A stretch of DNA of 64,000 nt. Source: Microdochium bolleyi. Taxonomy: Eukaryota > Ascomycota > Sordariomycetes > Xylariales > Microdochiaceae. The stretch lies in NCBI GenBank assembly GCA_001566295.1, contig KQ964246.1:1178001-1242000 (forward strand), in the 5' to 3' direction. A program made the translations under genes and the position numbers. The notes beneath the pieces were generated by a model that saw nothing but the letters and a program-made list of their open reading frames with translations, searched no databases and had not been told where the DNA came from. Below are positions 24,287 through 36,434 of this stretch, piece by piece. Position 1 is the first letter of the stretch; every line of letters starts with the position of its first letter.

Positions 24287-25960
24287 ATGAAGTCGACCTT
24301 CGCCGCCGCTGCGGCCCTCGTTGGCTCCGTCAGCGCCGCCCACGGCCACGGTCACGCCGCCTTCCACGGCCTCGACCGCCGCGTCGTCCCCAGCAGCAAC
24401 GGCACCTGCGGCTGCACCACCATCTACACCACCTACCACGGCAAGCCCACCACCATCTGGCCCTCGGCTCCGGTCCCGACCTCGACCTACACCCCGGCCA
24501 CGGTCCCGACCCCGATCGTCCACTCTTGCCCGACCACCGGTGTCTACACCTTCCCGGCCGAGATCGTCACCCTGACCGAGACCGCCACCGTCTGCGTGCC
24601 CACCACCACCCCGGTCTCCAAGGGCACCCACACGTACGGTGGTGTCACCACCGTCGTCACCACCGCCACCACGGTCACCTGCCCCTACCCGACCGTCGAG
24701 ACCAGCGGTACCGACACGACCTACGTCGTCAAGACCACCACCTACGTCTGCCCCTCGGCTGGCACCTACACCATCGTGCCCACCACGACCGCTGTCGAGC
24801 AGGACACGACCATCACGGTCCCCGCCCTCACCACCTACTGCCCGGGCACTTACACTGCTCCCGCCGTCATCACGACCGTTACCGACACCAAGACCGTCGT
24901 CGTCTGCCCCTTTGACGTCCCGACCAGCGCCACCCCGGCTCCCACCTACCCGGCCGCTGCTGCCGTCCCCTCTTCGCCTGCTGCCGAGTATCCCGTCGCT
25001 CCTGCGCCCTCCGCGCCTGTCGCGCCCGCTCCCCCGGCCACTTACCCCGTCGCTCCTCCCGCGGAGACCCAGCCTAGCTCGGACTACACTCCCGCTCCCC
25101 CGACCGGCGGTCTCGGTGGTAACGTTCCTGGCAAGCCTTGGGCTATCACCTTCACCCCTTACCTCCCCAGTGGTCAGGGCTGCATGACCCGTGAGCAGGT
25201 TGACACCAGCATCAAGGCCCTCGCTGCTGCCGGCATCAAGACTGTCCGCACCTACTCCACTGACTGCGACACCCTCCCCAACATTGGTGATGCTTGCCGC
25301 AAGTACGGTGTCAAGATGATTGTCGGTATCTTCGTCGACAGCCCCGGCTGCCAGGCTACCCGCTCCGGTGCGCCCTCTGTTGGCAAGCAGATGGACGACC
25401 TCGCCAAGTGGGCCCAGTGGGACCTTGTCCCTCTCGCTGTTATCGGTAACGAGGGTATCATCAACGGCTTCTGCAACGCCGGCCAGATCGCCAACCTGAT
25501 CCAGCAGGCCAAGAGCAAGTGGCCCGGCTACAAGGGTCCTTACACCACCGCCGAGACTGTCAACGTCTGGCAGCAGGATGGCGCCAAGTCTGCCCTCTGC
25601 GGTGTCGTTGACGTCGTTGGTGCCAACGCCTGGGCTTTCTTCGATCTCAAGACCTCTGCCGAGAACGCCGGCAAGTTCGTCAAGGGCCAGCTCGACATCA
25701 TCAGCAAGGTCTGCCCCGGCAAGAAGGGCTACGTTCTCGAGACCGGCTGGCCTTCCGCTGGTAACGCCATGGGCGCCGCCGTTCCCGGTTACGCCCAGCA
25801 GGCTGCTGCCATCAAGTCTATCGTCGCCGAGGTCGGTGAGAGCGTTGTTGTCCTCTCCCCCTTCAACGACAAGTGGAAGGACGGCGCCACTGCCTGCGCC
25901 TGCGAGCAGCACTTCGGATGCAAGGATGTCCTCGGCATCTCTGGCCTCCCCACCATGTAA
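24287..25960 (+). CDS. btgE: BtgE-like GH17 cell-wall beta-1,3-glucanase/glucosyltransferase
   Basis: An intronless gene of 557 aa. A signal peptide (MKSTFAAAAALVGSVSA) is followed by a short His-rich stretch and a Kex2-like DRR site. Residues about 40-215 are Thr/Pro-rich with Cys-Pro repeat units, and 215-280 are Pro/Ala-rich, forming an extended, probably O-glycosylated stalk. The GH17 domain occupies about 282-557. The acid/base E389 sits in AVIGNEGI and the nucleophile E485 in YVLETGWPS. It is predicted to hydrolyse or remodel beta-1,3-glucan in the wall. The C-terminus ends in GISGLPTM without a hydrophobic tail, so no GPI anchor is predicted. C-ending codons dominate, as in highly expressed fungal genes. 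Confidence 0.92.
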   Translation: MKSTFAAAAALVGSVSAAHGHGHAAFHGLDRRVVPSSNGTCGCTTIYTTYHGKPTTIWPSAPVPTSTYTPATVPTPIVHSCPTTGVYTFPAEIVTLTETATVCVPTTTPVSKGTHTYGGVTTVVTTATTVTCPYPTVETSGTDTTYVVKTTTYVCPSAGTYTIVPTTTAVEQDTTITVPALTTYCPGTYTAPAVITTVTDTKTVVVCPFDVPTSATPAPTYPAAAAVPSSPAAEYPVAPAPSAPVAPAPPATYPVAPPAETQPSSDYTPAPPTGGLGGNVPGKPWAITFTPYLPSGQGCMTREQVDTSIKALAAAGIKTVRTYSTDCDTLPNIGDACRKYGVKMIVGIFVDSPGCQATRSGAPSVGKQMDDLAKWAQWDLVPLAVIGNEGIINGFCNAGQIANLIQQAKSKWPGYKGPYTTAETVNVWQQDGAKSALCGVVDVVGANAWAFFDLKTSAENAGKFVKGQLDIISKVCPGKKGYVLETGWPSAGNAMGAAVPGYAQQAAAIKSIVAEVGESVVVLSPFNDKWKDGATACACEQHFGCKDVLGISGLPTM

Positions 25961-26974
25961 AGTGGTGTTGCTGTAGCCGCGTAGATGATGATGTTGTCTG
26001 GAGACCCCCTTTCTCCACGGCCCCTTTTCTGCAAGCTGTCCGATTCCACCATGTACATGACAACCGATTTTCTTTATTGGATTAGCCTTGCTTGAATATA
26101 ATTTTGGACCAGGACAAGCCTGAGGTCATATACATACAACTTGGGTCCGACTGAGGTTGGTCGACAATACCCTAGGCCTTTTTAGACTCTTTTGCCTTCG
26201 ATGCCTGGTGCCTCCCCCGTCTGACAAGGTCCCTGTTTGTAGGTTGCTACCTTGGCTATTCCTGGGGCGATCCAATACACAGCACGGCGTGGGGTGGGCA
26301 CCCTGCAAAGATTTAGCATGGTTCGCGAGCAATATACATTGTTTGCAATAATTCTTTTCGTTCCACGTACGGGTTCTATCGTTGTTGACTACTATCATGG
26401 TCCTGCCGGGCATCCATCATGTGACGATACCCTGGGTTAACGAGCAGGAGATGACGACAGACTTGCGAGGCAGGATCGGTGCTTACACTGCTCTTTCCCT
26501 CCCTGTTCATCACGTCACGTACTCCGTACTCGTTCTTGACCCATAGGTAGTAGGCACTCTATACTGCCAATGGTGGATCTTCACTTCTCTTCAAGAAACC
26601 TCGTGCTGCTGCTACTGGTGCTGCACACCCTCTCTTCGTGACTATACTGTAATACTCTGGTGGGCTTCAACACGGAACCGGGGTGTGATATGATGATGTA
26701 CACTATGCCGGAACCCATCGCCCGCACCATGGCTACAGCGGGAGACAGAGAGGGAGATAGAAGGGGGGAAGATACATGATGTGACTTGGGAATCGGCCTG
26801 GGGGGAAGCTCGGCATTTGGCTTTGGCCTTGAGAGTCGAGGTCAGCAGGGCAGGGAAAATGTTGGATATCACAGAGGACAACAGGAATTAGAGTCTTTTG
26901 TTGTCCACCGCTGGCGCGCAGTCGTCCTGGGAAGGGAGTGTTCACATCCGTCGGAGTCGGAGTCATGGTGATTG

Positions 26975-27006
<32 letters not shown>

Positions 27007-27909
27007 GTCATCGTCATCGTCATCGCCATTCGTCCTGGGTCTGCGGCCGGGAAGGCAGCCCTGCCAACCTCCAACCATAACGATTCGGACTATTTTCCTC
27101 TTCCATCTCTTGAAGTGCCTGACTGCCTTTACATAACCTGACAGATCTGATGCCTTCACGCAGCTTTAAGAGAGTTCGCGTAAATCTTTTGGATCCGTGC
27201 ACTTCACAACTATGCCAAGCTTTGCTCTCAAGAAGATGATTAACAAAAATGACGATAATAAAAATGCGCGGGAGAGGATTCGTTTTTCTTTCTTCCCTCC
27301 TTCATTGCTCTCACGCGCGTGTTCGTTTCCTCTTCGGGGTGCTAGGCGGCTCTGTTGTTGACAAATGTTGTTGACAACTACATCTTTGAACCTCACCAGC
27401 CTTTTTATTTGTTTTTTATAGTGTAAATAGATGGACAGAACAACGACTGGTGGACATCGAAGTGATACTTCATAACCTCTTTCAGTCGTCGTCAACCAGA
27501 CATGACTGCGCACCTCGGAAAATAATGCATCTGGACTCATCCACGCAGAACGAACCCAAGAGAATGTCGGATATCACGCCTCATTGCGGTGCCATTGCCC
27601 GCCTCGCTTTCTGGTGTATGACTGCCTATATATGACAAACGACGACAGCAACAAGTATAATGTAAACGAAAGGCCCATTTCCCTGGTCGTTCCCTCATGG
27701 CCTCGTTCGATTTCGTCGTCCAGAAGACGAGAAAAACATCTGTACTCCTGAAGTGCCCCAAGAAAAAAACGGAGTCCAAATGCCAACGCCTTGAAAGTGC
27801 ACAAGCAGAGAATTCCAGTCAAAGAAAAGATAAGGATATGTTACAAGATCCGAGACGCGCTTGAGGTCTCGATGTGTCACGACTGCTTTCTCGGCACGGC
27901 TTGACCGGC
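25961..27909. other. Convergent intergenic region
   Basis: This is the 3' flank of the glucanase and of the WD40 gene. It holds a CAT microsatellite at 26976-27024. No credible reading frame was found. Confidence 0.6.
26976..27024. repeat. (CAT)n/(CATCGT)n microsatellite
   Basis: About ten CAT units are followed by a CATCGT hexamer variant. The minus strand reads as poly-Asp, which produces a spurious open frame. Confidence 0.95.
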
Positions 27910-30175
27910 TTAGAACGGGGTCAGATCGCCATAGGCAAGGAAAGCCTGCCTCCGACGCTGTGTCGACGTCTGCGATGAGTCTAGCGCCTCTAACTCATGT
28001 TCGGGCAGCCAGTCATTGCCGCGTAATGATGTGAAGTGGTGGGCACTGCTATATCTTCCTGCCGCATGCGTGTATGTGTCTTCTGCCCCATGGTCGCAGC
28101 GGCGAAGCTGCAGCAGACCTCCGCGGTAATAGTCGGAGCACAAGGCCAGCAGCTCTGAGCCCTCGTTGGCAAACGATATACCTCCGATTTCACCAATTAT
28201 ATCGAATGTCTGCTTCGCCTGGAATGTTCCGGCATCGATAATGTTGAGGTAGTCTGCTTCTTCGGCAGCTGCCAGAATGCGCTTGCCGGAGCCAAGTGGC
28301 GAGAATCGCAAGCTCCGTGCTCCGGATAGCTCGGTTGGTATCACTGCGACTGGGTAATCCCAGTTACGAGCATCCCAGATCCGAACCGTCCGATCTTGAT
28401 TGCCCGTGGCCACCGTCCAACCATCGGGCGCCCAGTCGCAGGCGAAACCGAAATCGCTGTGGCCTGCCAAGGACTTGAGAACACGTCCCGTTTCAGCATC
28501 CGTGATGAATGCATCCTGGTGGTCGCCAACCATTACGCGCAGCCTACTGTCAGGGCTGAGTGCCGAGCAGTTCATAATGCACTGATACATTACCGAAGAG
28601 ACAAGTTGATTCGTGCCAAGATCCACGACACGGAATCCGAAATCATTTGAAGCAAATGCCGCCAGCGTAGCGTGTGAATGACGGGCCGCATGTATCTGGG
28701 CGTGGTTCGTGATTCCGCTTTGGTGATCTGTCAAGCGACCTTTTGTGACTGTCTTGTCCTCAGACTGGAGATTGCGATACCGAAAATCGCCAAAGAAACC
28801 CCCAGCGAGAAGGATGCCGGGGGACGCCGTCAGGGTTGATGTTTGAGCATCGGGGTCGTTCTCGAAAGACATGGCGGTGCTGGTCCTCCCAGTACTGGGA
28901 TCGATCTCGCGGATTGCTTTCGAGCTCGGATAAAATGCCCGGGATCTAGATGCACACCCGAGGATGTTGCGTAGTTGGAAGTGCAGCAGGCGGACATCTT
29001 GCTTGATGCTCATGCCTTGGAACCTCAAGAAGTTTTGATCTGGCCGCAAGCGTGATAGTGGCTGCGAGCTCAGAATACCCTGGTAAGTCCTGTGAAGCAG
29101 TACGACGATGATGTTCGTGGAAAGGACTTACAGCTTGGTGATCCGATCCATCGCGGTTGACATAGTTGGTGTATGTATCTTTCCGCCGCTGGCGAGCTGC
29201 CTCCCTCGTCACCGTGAGGCTCGGCCAGTCGATGCCCTGGAAGTCACATTTGTCGCCGGCGAGGTCCTTGTACTGTATTCTCTGCTCGCCCTGCTGTGCT
29301 AGCTTCAGGATGGCGCGGCGGGCCTGGAATCGAGCAGGGTCATGATATGTTTCCTCACGCCGCGCACTTAGCCAGACCCGTAGAAAGTTGACGAGGTCGA
29401 GGTTCTCTGGTCCGAGCGAGATAGCATTCGCGGGGCTGCTGGCCATGGGGTGGGACTGTATGAGGTCCTCGAACTCATCGTTAACCTCCTGGTATTGCAT
29501 CACCTGCTGCGCCATGCCGGTGTGTGCAGGCTCGTCGTGGCTGGACGGGGGCTCTGGCAGTGGAGGCAGCAGCAAGTGCGGTGGGATGTTTGCTGGAAGA
29601 GAGACGGTCAGCGGCGACTGGGGAAGGTCGAGCTGGTCGACATCGTCAAAGAAGTCGTCAGGATAGTGGACGGACGGCCCGCCGTAGCCGTACGAGTCGT
29701 CCATGGTGGTGTCTGCCTCGGCGGAGGGGTGTGGCAGCGAGTGGTGGAGAGCAAGGCCGCCGTATTGCATGTCGCAGTCATCGTCAAGCTCGTGAAGTAT
29801 GCCGTCTCGAGGGGCATGAGGCTCTGGCAAGGGCCAGCCGGGCTGAGAGATGGGCCGGGACGTGGGCGGGGACCACAGGTGGATTGCGGAGGGCAAGGCC
29901 GGATCTCCGCACAGCCCTACGGGCGCATGACTGGCGCGGCGGCCGGTGTCGCTGTCGCTGTCGTGGCGGTGGTAGCCCTGACCGTGGCAGTCGTGCTTGC
30001 AGTCGTGGCCGTCACGACCTCGGTCGCCGCGGTGCGTGTCGATGGGGAGCGAGTGGGAGGAGGGAGTATAAGCGTCAGGATGCGGGTGACGTTCTTGGCG
30101 ATGGTGGTGGTGCTCATGGGCGGATGGTGGAGAGCCGGGGCCAATAGCGCGGGCAACCGCAAGGCCGGGCTGCAT
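27910..30175 (-). CDS. WD40-repeat protein with disordered His/Asp-rich N-terminus, function unknown
   Basis: Two exons (30175-29132 and 29079-27910) joined by a 52-base intron (gtaagt ... ttaccag, phase 0) give 737 aa. I chose the ATG at 30175; the open frame extends upstream but reads as pyrimidine-rich leader. Residues 20-76 are unusually His/Asp-rich, followed by an acidic, Pro-rich disordered region. From about residue 250 the sequence is conserved-looking (NLVNFLRVWLSARREETYHD, NYVNRDGSDHQ, RPDQNFLRF, LLHFQLRNIL). Beta-propeller units follow, clearest at about 554-586 (GHSDFGFACDW ... TVRIWDAR). It resembles a fungal family that, from memory, includes S. pombe C2A9.03, which has no defined role. 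Confidence 0.8.
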
Positions 30176-31416
30176 GTCTCTGGCTTCCCGCCTGGGCAGA
30201 CTAGAACTGACAGGCCAGGCTAGGCCGCTCCGGCGCAACCAGTCGATTGCGGCGCGGCCCAGGAACCGGGTAACCTCAGTCGGTGCAAGCAAGCAGGTCG
30301 GTGTGATGGACAAAGGGACGAGAAAGGGGAGGGATTTCGGATGCGGCGAGGGGAGGAAAAAGAAAGAGGTGCCAGGCTGCTTGCTTTTGTCTGCGTGCCG
30401 GCTGAGGCAGGAGCGGCCTTGCGTGGGAGGCAGGTGGGCCCGGTGAGCAGGCCTGGCAAGTCCCAGGATGACCTCGGGAGGTGAGTGATGAACTGGCATG
30501 GGATGGACGGCTCGCGAGATGCTGTGCCTACCCGCGCTGGCCGAGGGGTGAGGTGTCCATCGGCCGTCCCATCACGCAGCCTGACAGCTCATCCTCACCC
30601 CAGGCTTCGCCCGCGATATCGAGATCGGGGGATCTGGGATGCTGCTAGCGCCGCCGCTGTTGGACACATCACATCGGCTGCGTGCCCTGTGAAACCGCAT
30701 TCTCCGGACCACCATCTCTGGCCGGCCGTCCTCATGGCCAGGGCAGACCGGTGTACGCGAACCCTTTCATGACCAGGGTTCCAGCAGCAGACGGCAACAT
30801 GACACGGCGCCGACTTGTCAGAAGCTTATGGCACCGCCCGCCTTGTCGACCCATGGGCATCCGAACAAGGAACACAGATCGGGAACCGCTCCGGGCTAAT
30901 GTAGTCCAACTCCAACTGCAATCCCTGGAACCCAATCAGATCCAGGTCACCTACGCAGAACCCCGGGACACCGTCCTGTTGCGATTGGGTAGTGCTGCCC
31001 GCTCCTCTCCCGTCTCCCCATGGCCAGGACAACACTTTGACTAGCAGAGGTGGCCCTCCCGACCAGACGGTACGGCACACGGGACAGAACAACACTAACG
31101 CCAACTAGTCCAGCCGTTGAGAGAAACAGCCAAGGTCCCTCCATTGCAAGCCTGAAGTATCAGTCACGGGCGAGCTGGGAAGGCCGACGATGCGCACAAA
31201 GACCCTGACCCTGGAGTTCGGCTGGGTCCCCTCCGCAGCGCTGCTGGCAACGGCAACTCCCGTAGGCCACGCAGCAGACTTTCAAAAAAGAAGAGAAAGG
31301 ACCATCACGAACAATAATCGAGCGAGAAAGCCATGCCCTGGACTTCAGCCGCGTCTATGGTGTACTTCCTCTTCTCCCTTCTTCCTCCTTACTTCATCTT
31401 GTTCGATCCTTGTCGT

Positions 31417-31431
31417 GGGGGGGGGGGGGGG
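31417..31431. repeat. G15 homopolymer
   Basis: An uninterrupted run of 15 G in a C/T-rich context. Confidence 0.9.
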
Positions 31432-31966
31432 AAGCCGGAAATGTTTCCCATCTTCCTTCCTCATTGTCGATCAACCAGGATCTTCTTTTAGAGTTCACCA
31501 CCGCATACTCCGCATGCGGGTAGAGACTCAGGCGGCAACGTTATTCCAAGCCAGAGGTCTCAGAGCCATGTCGCCCGTACGGCATCCGGCGGCCGGCGAA
31601 CCCAGATCCGAAGATGGATCGAAATGCAACGACGCGACAGATGAGGCAGGCCGTGCCGTGCTGTGCCTATGACGCGAACAGTACTAAGGTAGGCAAACAG
31701 AATGCACTGCACTGCGTCCGTCCTGTGATCTGGCGAGTACTATGTAGCAGCAAGAAGATACCTCCTCCCTGTACATGCGTCCTTGTATTGCAGCTGATTC
31801 AACAGATCCTCGACTGTGTTCTTTTTAAATGTCAGGCTTGATGGAGTAACTGCACAATCTGCCCCTGCCCGTCGTCGATTAGACCGTTCTGCTGTGAGGA
31901 TAGACAGAGCTGAACCCGAGGACGCCTACGGCTGGGATGGTTCGTCCACCTGGTGCTATCTACCTG

Positions 31967-31992
31967 CCTGCCTACCTACCTAGGTAGGCAGG
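31967..31992. repeat. Perfect 10-bp inverted repeat (CCTGCCTACC/GGTAGGCAGG)
   Basis: Two 10-base arms are separated by six bases (taccta) and embedded in a longer run of TACCT/CCTGC units. Confidence 0.85.
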
Positions 31993-32493
31993 TACATAGC
32001 TGATATCAAACTTGTCACCAAGAACCATCAGCAAACTAGAGCCCCAATCTTTGACATGTGTGAGAAGGCAGGGAACCAGACCCAAGTAAGTAAGCAGGCA
32101 TGTGGTATTTGTTCAGGGCAGAAGTCGGGTCACACCTGGCCCTGGTCCCATCGGCCTGGACTGGTACCTTTCTGCCCAACCTTATTCCCGGCTCCTTCGG
32201 CACACCTGGGGATGCTTCGCGCCCGCGACCGACCGGCCCTGGCAGGACTGATCTGTCACATTTCCGCCCATGCTTGCAGCAGCCGAAATCCCGACACTGC
32301 ACCTACCACAGCGCCAGGACAGCACTTCCTATAGGTCGAGTATCACCAGTCACGCGGATAATGCCAGGGTCCTCGAGGGGTGAAGTATATGTTTGCGTAA
32401 ATATATTCTCGCACTATTAATAGCAAGCTGCAAGAGCCCGCAGACCTGTCTAGAAAGCATATTCGAGCCAATGACGCCGTATCAATGCCGCTA

Positions 32494-32513
32494 GGTCCCA
32501 AATACGTGGGACC
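32494..32513. repeat. Small perfect hairpin GGTCCCA-6-TGGGACC
   Basis: Seven-base perfect arms flank a six-base loop, about 155 bases beyond the 3' end of the chitin synthase gene. It could form a hairpin in the 3' UTR or be incidental. Confidence 0.6.
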
Positions 32514-32668
32514 AAAGAAAAAACCCCATCTCGTAGACACTGTTATGTCTATCCCAGTAGACCCGTGACTGGCAACACCACTTTGCATATAGACACCGCT
32601 TTACATAGACAGCGCGGACCCTGGATCGTCACTGTTGCTTGTCGTCAGGCGAACAAGGCATCCATGCT

Positions 32669-35600
32669 CTACGCGTCCGAGTAGTACTGATCATCGTGGT
32701 GCTGCGCGTAGGGAGTATGAGGAGCCTGAGCCCACCCACTGCCAGCCACAGACTCCCGCGATGGGCCCCAAGGGTTGGCGTCTCGTTGGCGGCGATCTCT
32801 CTCGAACTCGGCCCAGCGCTTCATGGTGATCTTGCTGCTGTCGAACTCTCCCTCGTACTCGAGACCGGCCTTCTTGGTCTTCTCTCCGTCCGTCTTCCTG
32901 GTTTCACCCCACGAGAAGTCGTCAAACTTCCAGAACGCGTAGGTGGGCAGCACAAAGTTCCAGATAGGAAGCGCCAATAGGTAGATGAACATCCACAAGA
33001 CATACGACCACGAGTGGGCAGTGATGATGATCAAGAGACCTGGGAGACCAAGAATAAGCGCGAGGAGGACCAGTGGGATGACTTGCGGCTCAGTTGCCAC
33101 AACCGAGATGACGACTATAGAAAGAGTGTTAGCACGACTAGATCACGTCTTGTGCTTCAGAGTTCCAGAGGTACTTACCGACGTAGACAGTGAAAGCCAA
33201 AGCAGCAGGGAGGACAAGGGTACCGATGAGCTCGACAGCAACGACAAACTGCATGCTGAAGCAGAAGGTACCGCACAAGTCCTTGACCAGAACTAACTCC
33301 ATGAGGTTGTGAATTGTGGAGTTGATCCAACGCCGGCGTTGGGACAGAAGAACCTTGAACTCCTCGGGCACGGTGGTTTTGCAGACAGCCTGAGGGACAA
33401 AGACCTGCTTGCGCTTGGGGAATGTGCGAAGCATGAGCGTCGTGAGGTATCGATCCTCTCCAAGCAGCAGCAGGTTCTTCTCGTGCAGGGTCTCGACGAC
33501 GTTCTCGGAGTAATGTTCGACGATATCGGGATTGGCCAGAATCGGAACCCAGTAGTTCTGGCCACCCTTGGGCGCCTTGATGCGGTACATGCAGAAACAA
33601 CCTGGCAAACAAGTGACACCACCAAACACAGACTCGAAGGATTTGGCGAGATGGTGAGAGATGAAGTACTCGAAGACCTGGATGGCAGTCACCCAGCTGG
33701 CCTTCTTGTTGGCAATCTTGGTCTCACCACATAGACCCATGATGGCAGGGTCCTTGACCATGGCGTTGAGCATGTGCGTCAAACTGTCCGGGAAGACCTT
33801 CGTGTCAGCGTCAACCATGAGCACAGTCTCGTAGAAGTCTGGCGAAATGCCTGTGACCTTCCATAGACCATTGAACATCTCGAACTCGAGCTCCGTCATG
33901 CGCTCGTCAAACATGACCTTTTGCAGGAATGACATGAGAATGACCTGACTGTCACGCTTGCCACGGTTGCCGGGCTTGGACTTCTTGGCCTCGTCAGGGG
34001 TACCACACTTGACCACAAGCATCATAGGCACACGCTGCTGCTTGTCGACAGGGATACGCGAGGAGTTTCCGTAGTCGTAGAAACCAGCATGAATCTTGGC
34101 CATGTTGTGACGCTTCGCACCACTGGCCACGGCAACATAAGAGAAGGCCTCGACTTCCTCAGGCGGCATGGTGTGGTCCTTCATCATGCCAAGGCAGATC
34201 TCAGGAGTGGTCATGGTCTCACCAGCACCCTTGATCATACCATCGCAAATAACGAGGATGACTTTGTGACTGTTGGGATAATCCGTCATGGCAATCGAGT
34301 CGAGCGTGGTCCTGAGACCCATCTCTCCTTCAGAGTACGCAGTAACGAGGCAGATAGAGTGAATGAGCGGGAATCCGAATGGCTGATAGTCGGCCGGTGG
34401 CTGAGGGACCACAGCCTCGTGGATGAACCCAGCGGGGCCATAGCCGTCGAGCGTGGGAGGAGCGGCACTGCTGTTAACGAATGCGTCGGACTTGACAATA
34501 CTCGACTTGCTGTCGTTGGCCTGTCTGTACATGGAGCCGGGATGGAGGAGCGGACCGGTGGAGGCCTGACTTGCCATGGTGGTCGGGACGGGGCGCCTGG
34601 GACCCCCTTCGGAGCCATACACAGTCGAGAAGCGAGATGTGGTAGGGAGGAAAGTGCTGGCACGCTTGCTGGACCGGTCAGAGCCGCCGACACTGCTGCT
34701 GACGTCTCCTGTGATACGGGGCGGGGCGCGGTAGATGTCCTCGCTCCAGTCTTCAATCTGCTTGTTACGCTTCTTCTTGTCGGCAGTCTGGGAAGTCTTG
34801 GGCGCGGCATACTTGCGGCTGAGGAACCACTGGAAGATAACCGCGAGGCCAAAACGGGCACCAACGACGGAGAGAATGAGGGTCAGAGACACGATCAGGA
34901 CAACCTGAGACGCAATGCAACCAACTGTCTGCGTATCGACAGTGCCAACCTTGATGATCTCCTCGAAGCACTCTGCCATGCGCTTGTCGTCACTGGCCTG
35001 GAGTGCACGTGTGACATCGCGGCCACGGAGAGCCTGGTTGGAAGGGTGGTTTTTGTTTCGCAGGTTCTGCCACCGTGTTGGGATCGTGACCTGTTGCTCA
35101 TCAAACCAGTAGAGAAGGTCCAGATCGAGCACGTTGCCCGAGTAGACCACCAAGTTGCGGGTTGAGTTCTTGAGATCCTCCCAGTTGAAATACACGGACG
35201 CAGTCGTCTTGAGGTCCAGGTAGAACGTGTTGCGAGCCTTCTGGGTAGTGTGGCAGGCATAGCCGTTGTAGTAGGGCCATGTCTGATTCGGCTTGGATGA
35301 TCCGTCTTGGTTGATAGCTCTGCACGGAAAGTACCAAGCCATCTCGTCTGGGTCATTGCTGTTGTGTGGAATGCTGGAATTCGGTCCGAGCTTGATCTGA
35401 CCCTTGCACTTGCCGTTGACGTTCTGGAACATGAAGCTGCCATCCGTGCCTGCGTACTTGACTGGCAGGTCATAGAGCACGTTGAGAAACGACTGGTCCT
35501 GCCGAAGTGGGATGCCGTCAGCTGGCGGATGGCCAGACTTGGTCAAGTCGTATGCAGTGCCGTGGAAGATCATGTAACCACCGCCAACCTCGTTGGCGTG

Positions 35601-36434
35601 AAGGCGAACACTGGGCTGGGCGCAGACCGTTTGCGTGAACCCGAAGGTGAGATAACCAACAATTGTCATGATGAGCAGAATAATGCTGATCAAGCCCATC
35701 TTCTCCCGCCAAGCCCGGCGCTTAGCCTTTGAGCGGAAACCACAGCAGTTGAGGATGAAGTCGGGGCACCACAAGGTGACGATCGCGCAGTAGACGTTCC
35801 AAACACTGGGCGGGGAGATGACCTCCTGAGGGCCCTGACGCTTGCCCTTCCTGCCACTCTTGGAGATCTTGCCATTGGCAACACTAGAGCGGCGTCGCCG
35901 CCTCTTCTCTTGAGCAGAGTCCTTGACCTTGGGCTTCTCGGACTCGACACCGCGGGATCGTCTGGGTGGAGAAACGTCGGAAGTGCTGTGCATGGTGTTC
36001 GCGCCCTGGGAGACTTCTGTGCTGCCCTCGTAGTCTTCGTAGAGGGGGTCGTTACCCGTTGAAGAGGGGAGAGTGGCCATCTTGGCGGCATGCTTGCGGT
36101 AATGGTAGTTGGGGTGATCCTTGTCGATTCTGTTCCTTTCCGGCCGGATCAGACTGCGCTTGCGTGAGGGCATGCCGGCGGCAGAAGGGGCGGCGTGGTG
36201 GTCCGCGGTGGGCGAAAGAGGCTGGCTCTCTGTGTGTCCATGGTTAGAACTCCGTATGGTCTCGGCGAAAGAAGTTCCAGAAGGCGCACGGTGATGTCCC
36301 GGTCTCCCTGACCCAGCTACGGGGAGGTAGCCCCCGGCCTCGACATCGTTCGGGCGCGAGCGCTGGTTTGGAGACTGGCGATATGGGCCTTGGTCGTAGG
36401 GCTGTCTCGCCCCGGGTCTCTCGGGGAGGGACAT
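32669..36434 (-). CDS. Class IV chitin synthase (yeast Chs3-type)
   Basis: Two exons (36434-33179 and 33114-32669) with a 64-base intron (gtaagt ... gctaac ... tatag) give 1233 aa, the usual length for the class. It is a plasma-membrane GT2 enzyme that polymerises UDP-GlcNAc into chitin. A basic, disordered N-terminus of about 200 residues (KRRRRRSS region) precedes a hydrophobic segment (ISIILLIMTIVGYLTFGF) and a cytochrome-b5-like region (GGGYMIFHGTAYDLT). Catalytic motifs are VDAD at 874-877, the EDR triad at 993-995 and QRRRW at 1032-1036. C-terminal membrane spans follow on both sides of the intron. There is no myosin motor, which excludes classes V and VII. It lies head to head with the Skt5-type activator gene at 41587. 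Confidence 0.95.

Larger units (their letters stand above)
30176..32668. other. Intergenic region upstream of the WD40 gene
   Basis: The stretch next to 30176 is purine-rich on the plus strand, so pyrimidine-rich on the transcribed strand, and is probably the WD40 leader. A G15 tract and two small inverted repeats lie further out. No gene was seen. Confidence 0.55.

Noticed and set aside
24281..25912. A 543-codon open frame antisense to the glucanase gene
   Set aside because: It mirrors strong C-ending codon bias in the sense gene; the product is a Gly/Asp/Val-rich sequence with no domain.
26869..27159. A minus-strand frame encoding a poly-Asp tract
   Set aside because: It is created by the CAT microsatellite; the flanks show no coding character.
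28946..30499. An upstream start for the WD40 protein near 30499
   Set aside because: The extra 108 codons read as pyrimidine-rich leader (Pro/Leu/Ser/Phe-rich) and the ATG at 30175 is a better start.
34089..35165. A 358-codon plus-strand frame inside the chitin synthase gene
   Set aside because: It is antisense to a well-supported gene with all catalytic motifs in place.
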